The position numbers were made by a program, and so were the translations under genes. Source: Acetobacterium sp. (lineage in GTDB: Bacteria; Bacillota; Clostridia; Eubacteriales; Eubacteriaceae). Taken from it: 14,214 nucleotides of DNA. This document shows positions 13,774 through 14,214 of the stretch, piece by piece. The stretch spans positions 1 to 14,214 of the forward strand of contig JAKLQL010000443.1 in assembly GCA_022013395.1 (NCBI GenBank), in the 5' to 3' direction. The first letter of the stretch is position 1. Each line of letters starts with the position of its first letter. Below the pieces are notes generated by a model. It saw only the letters and a program-made list of their open reading frames with translations. It did no database searches and was not told the origin of the DNA.

Positions 13774-14214
13774 ATGAATGATAATTCAATATTATGTCCA
13801 GTAGAAACGACATTATCTTTGATTGAAAACAAATGGAAAGTAATGATTATCCGAGATTTACTAGACGGGACAAAACGATTCGGTGAGCTAAAAAAGACAG
13901 TGGGCAACATTTCGCAAAAAGTGTTGACTGCCAATCTTAGGCAAATGGAAGCGGCAGGACTGTTAGTCAGGAAAGTTTATGCCGAAGTTCCACCCCGTGT
14001 AGAATATACGCTTACTGAAGTAGGGGAAAGTTTAAGAACCGTTCTTGAGGCGATGGTGGAGTGGGGAAATAATTATAAAAAGCATAATAAGAATTTTTTG
14101 AATTTATCTATTGAAAACATGACGGCGTATACTAGAAATAAATCAATGCTAATTCATGACTGTCAGTCGCTGGGTATTTTTATTACTTCATTGAGAGAAG
14201 AATGCATTGCGCCA
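13774..14214 (+). CDS. HxlR-family winged-helix transcriptional regulator, partial at 3' end
   Basis: The ORF starts at ATG 13774 (AAAGGAG 8 bases ahead) and is still open at the window edge after 147 codons. The N-terminus MNDNSILCPVETTLSLIENK with Cys8, then WKVMIIRDLLDGTKRFGEL, is the HxlR signature; the recognition helix follows in ISQKVLTANLRQMEAAGL and the wing in PRVEYTLTEVG. A Cys at this N-terminal place is the redox or electrophile sensor in members such as YodB and HypR. Most HxlR proteins are 105-130 residues, so this one carries an extended C-terminus of at least 30 residues, including Cys130 and Cys144. Divergent from the MBL-fold gene. Confidence 0.88.
   Translation, partial: MNDNSILCPVETTLSLIENKWKVMIIRDLLDGTKRFGELKKTVGNISQKVLTANLRQMEAAGLLVRKVYAEVPPRVEYTLTEVGESLRTVLEAMVEWGNNYKKHNKNFLNLSIENMTAYTRNKSMLIHDCQSLGIFITSLREECIAP

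Overview
The window looks like chromosome from an anaerobic member of the Bacillota (Clostridia), plausibly an Acetobacterium-like acetogen. This rests on clear purine-rich ribosome binding sites, a CooC-type nickel ATPase, a group II ECF vitamin/metabolite transporter, and a UbiD/UbiX pair beside hydantoinase-like genes. The organism call is inference from gene content and style, not from a marker gene. The window falls into two parts with different base composition. About 1-9260 is GC-richer and reads as one co-directional block. About 9350-14214 is visibly AT-richer and holds small, loosely related genes.

Part one (162-9261). Three genes make a complete ECF transporter: a fused double ATPase (162-1661), the EcfT membrane subunit (1662-2393) and a small six-helix substrate-binding S component (2447-3004). 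After a spacer holding a long hairpin come a UbiD-type decarboxylase (3133-4494), a hydantoinase/oxoprolinase A subunit (4508-6598), the matching B subunit (6582-8311, broken by a one-base frameshift near 6806), a UbiX flavin prenyltransferase (8308-8877) and an LpdD-like prenylated-flavin chaperone (8870-9247). The genes overlap or nearly touch, and the block ends in a strong terminator that overlaps the last stop codon. The simplest reading is uptake of a small molecule, ATP-dependent ring opening or activation by HyuAB, and (de)carboxylation by the prenylated-FMN enzyme UbiD, with UbiX making its cofactor and LpdD helping to mature it. The substrate is unknown.

Boundary (9262-9528). Just past the terminator lies a short stretch resembling the 5' end of a bacterial group II intron. 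Next come a good sigma-A promoter and a perfect 8-1-8 palindrome.

Part two (9529-14214). A 45-codon ORF keeps a CooC-like P-loop but lacks the body of the protein; it seems to be an internally deleted gene. It sits directly upstream of an intact CooC (9672-10433). After a 183-base gap come two FMN split-barrel proteins (10617-11018, 11058-11630) and an SPL-like radical SAM protein (11741-12619). A bidirectional terminator separates these from a convergent metallo-beta-lactamase-fold hydrolase (12737-13582, minus strand). A divergent HxlR-family regulator (13774 to the window end, partial) closes the window. GTATC/GATAC inverted repeats occur both in front of the HxlR gene and in front of the first split-barrel gene, suggesting one small redox or electrophile-response regulon.

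No rRNA, tRNA, CRISPR array, intact insertion sequence or origin was seen.
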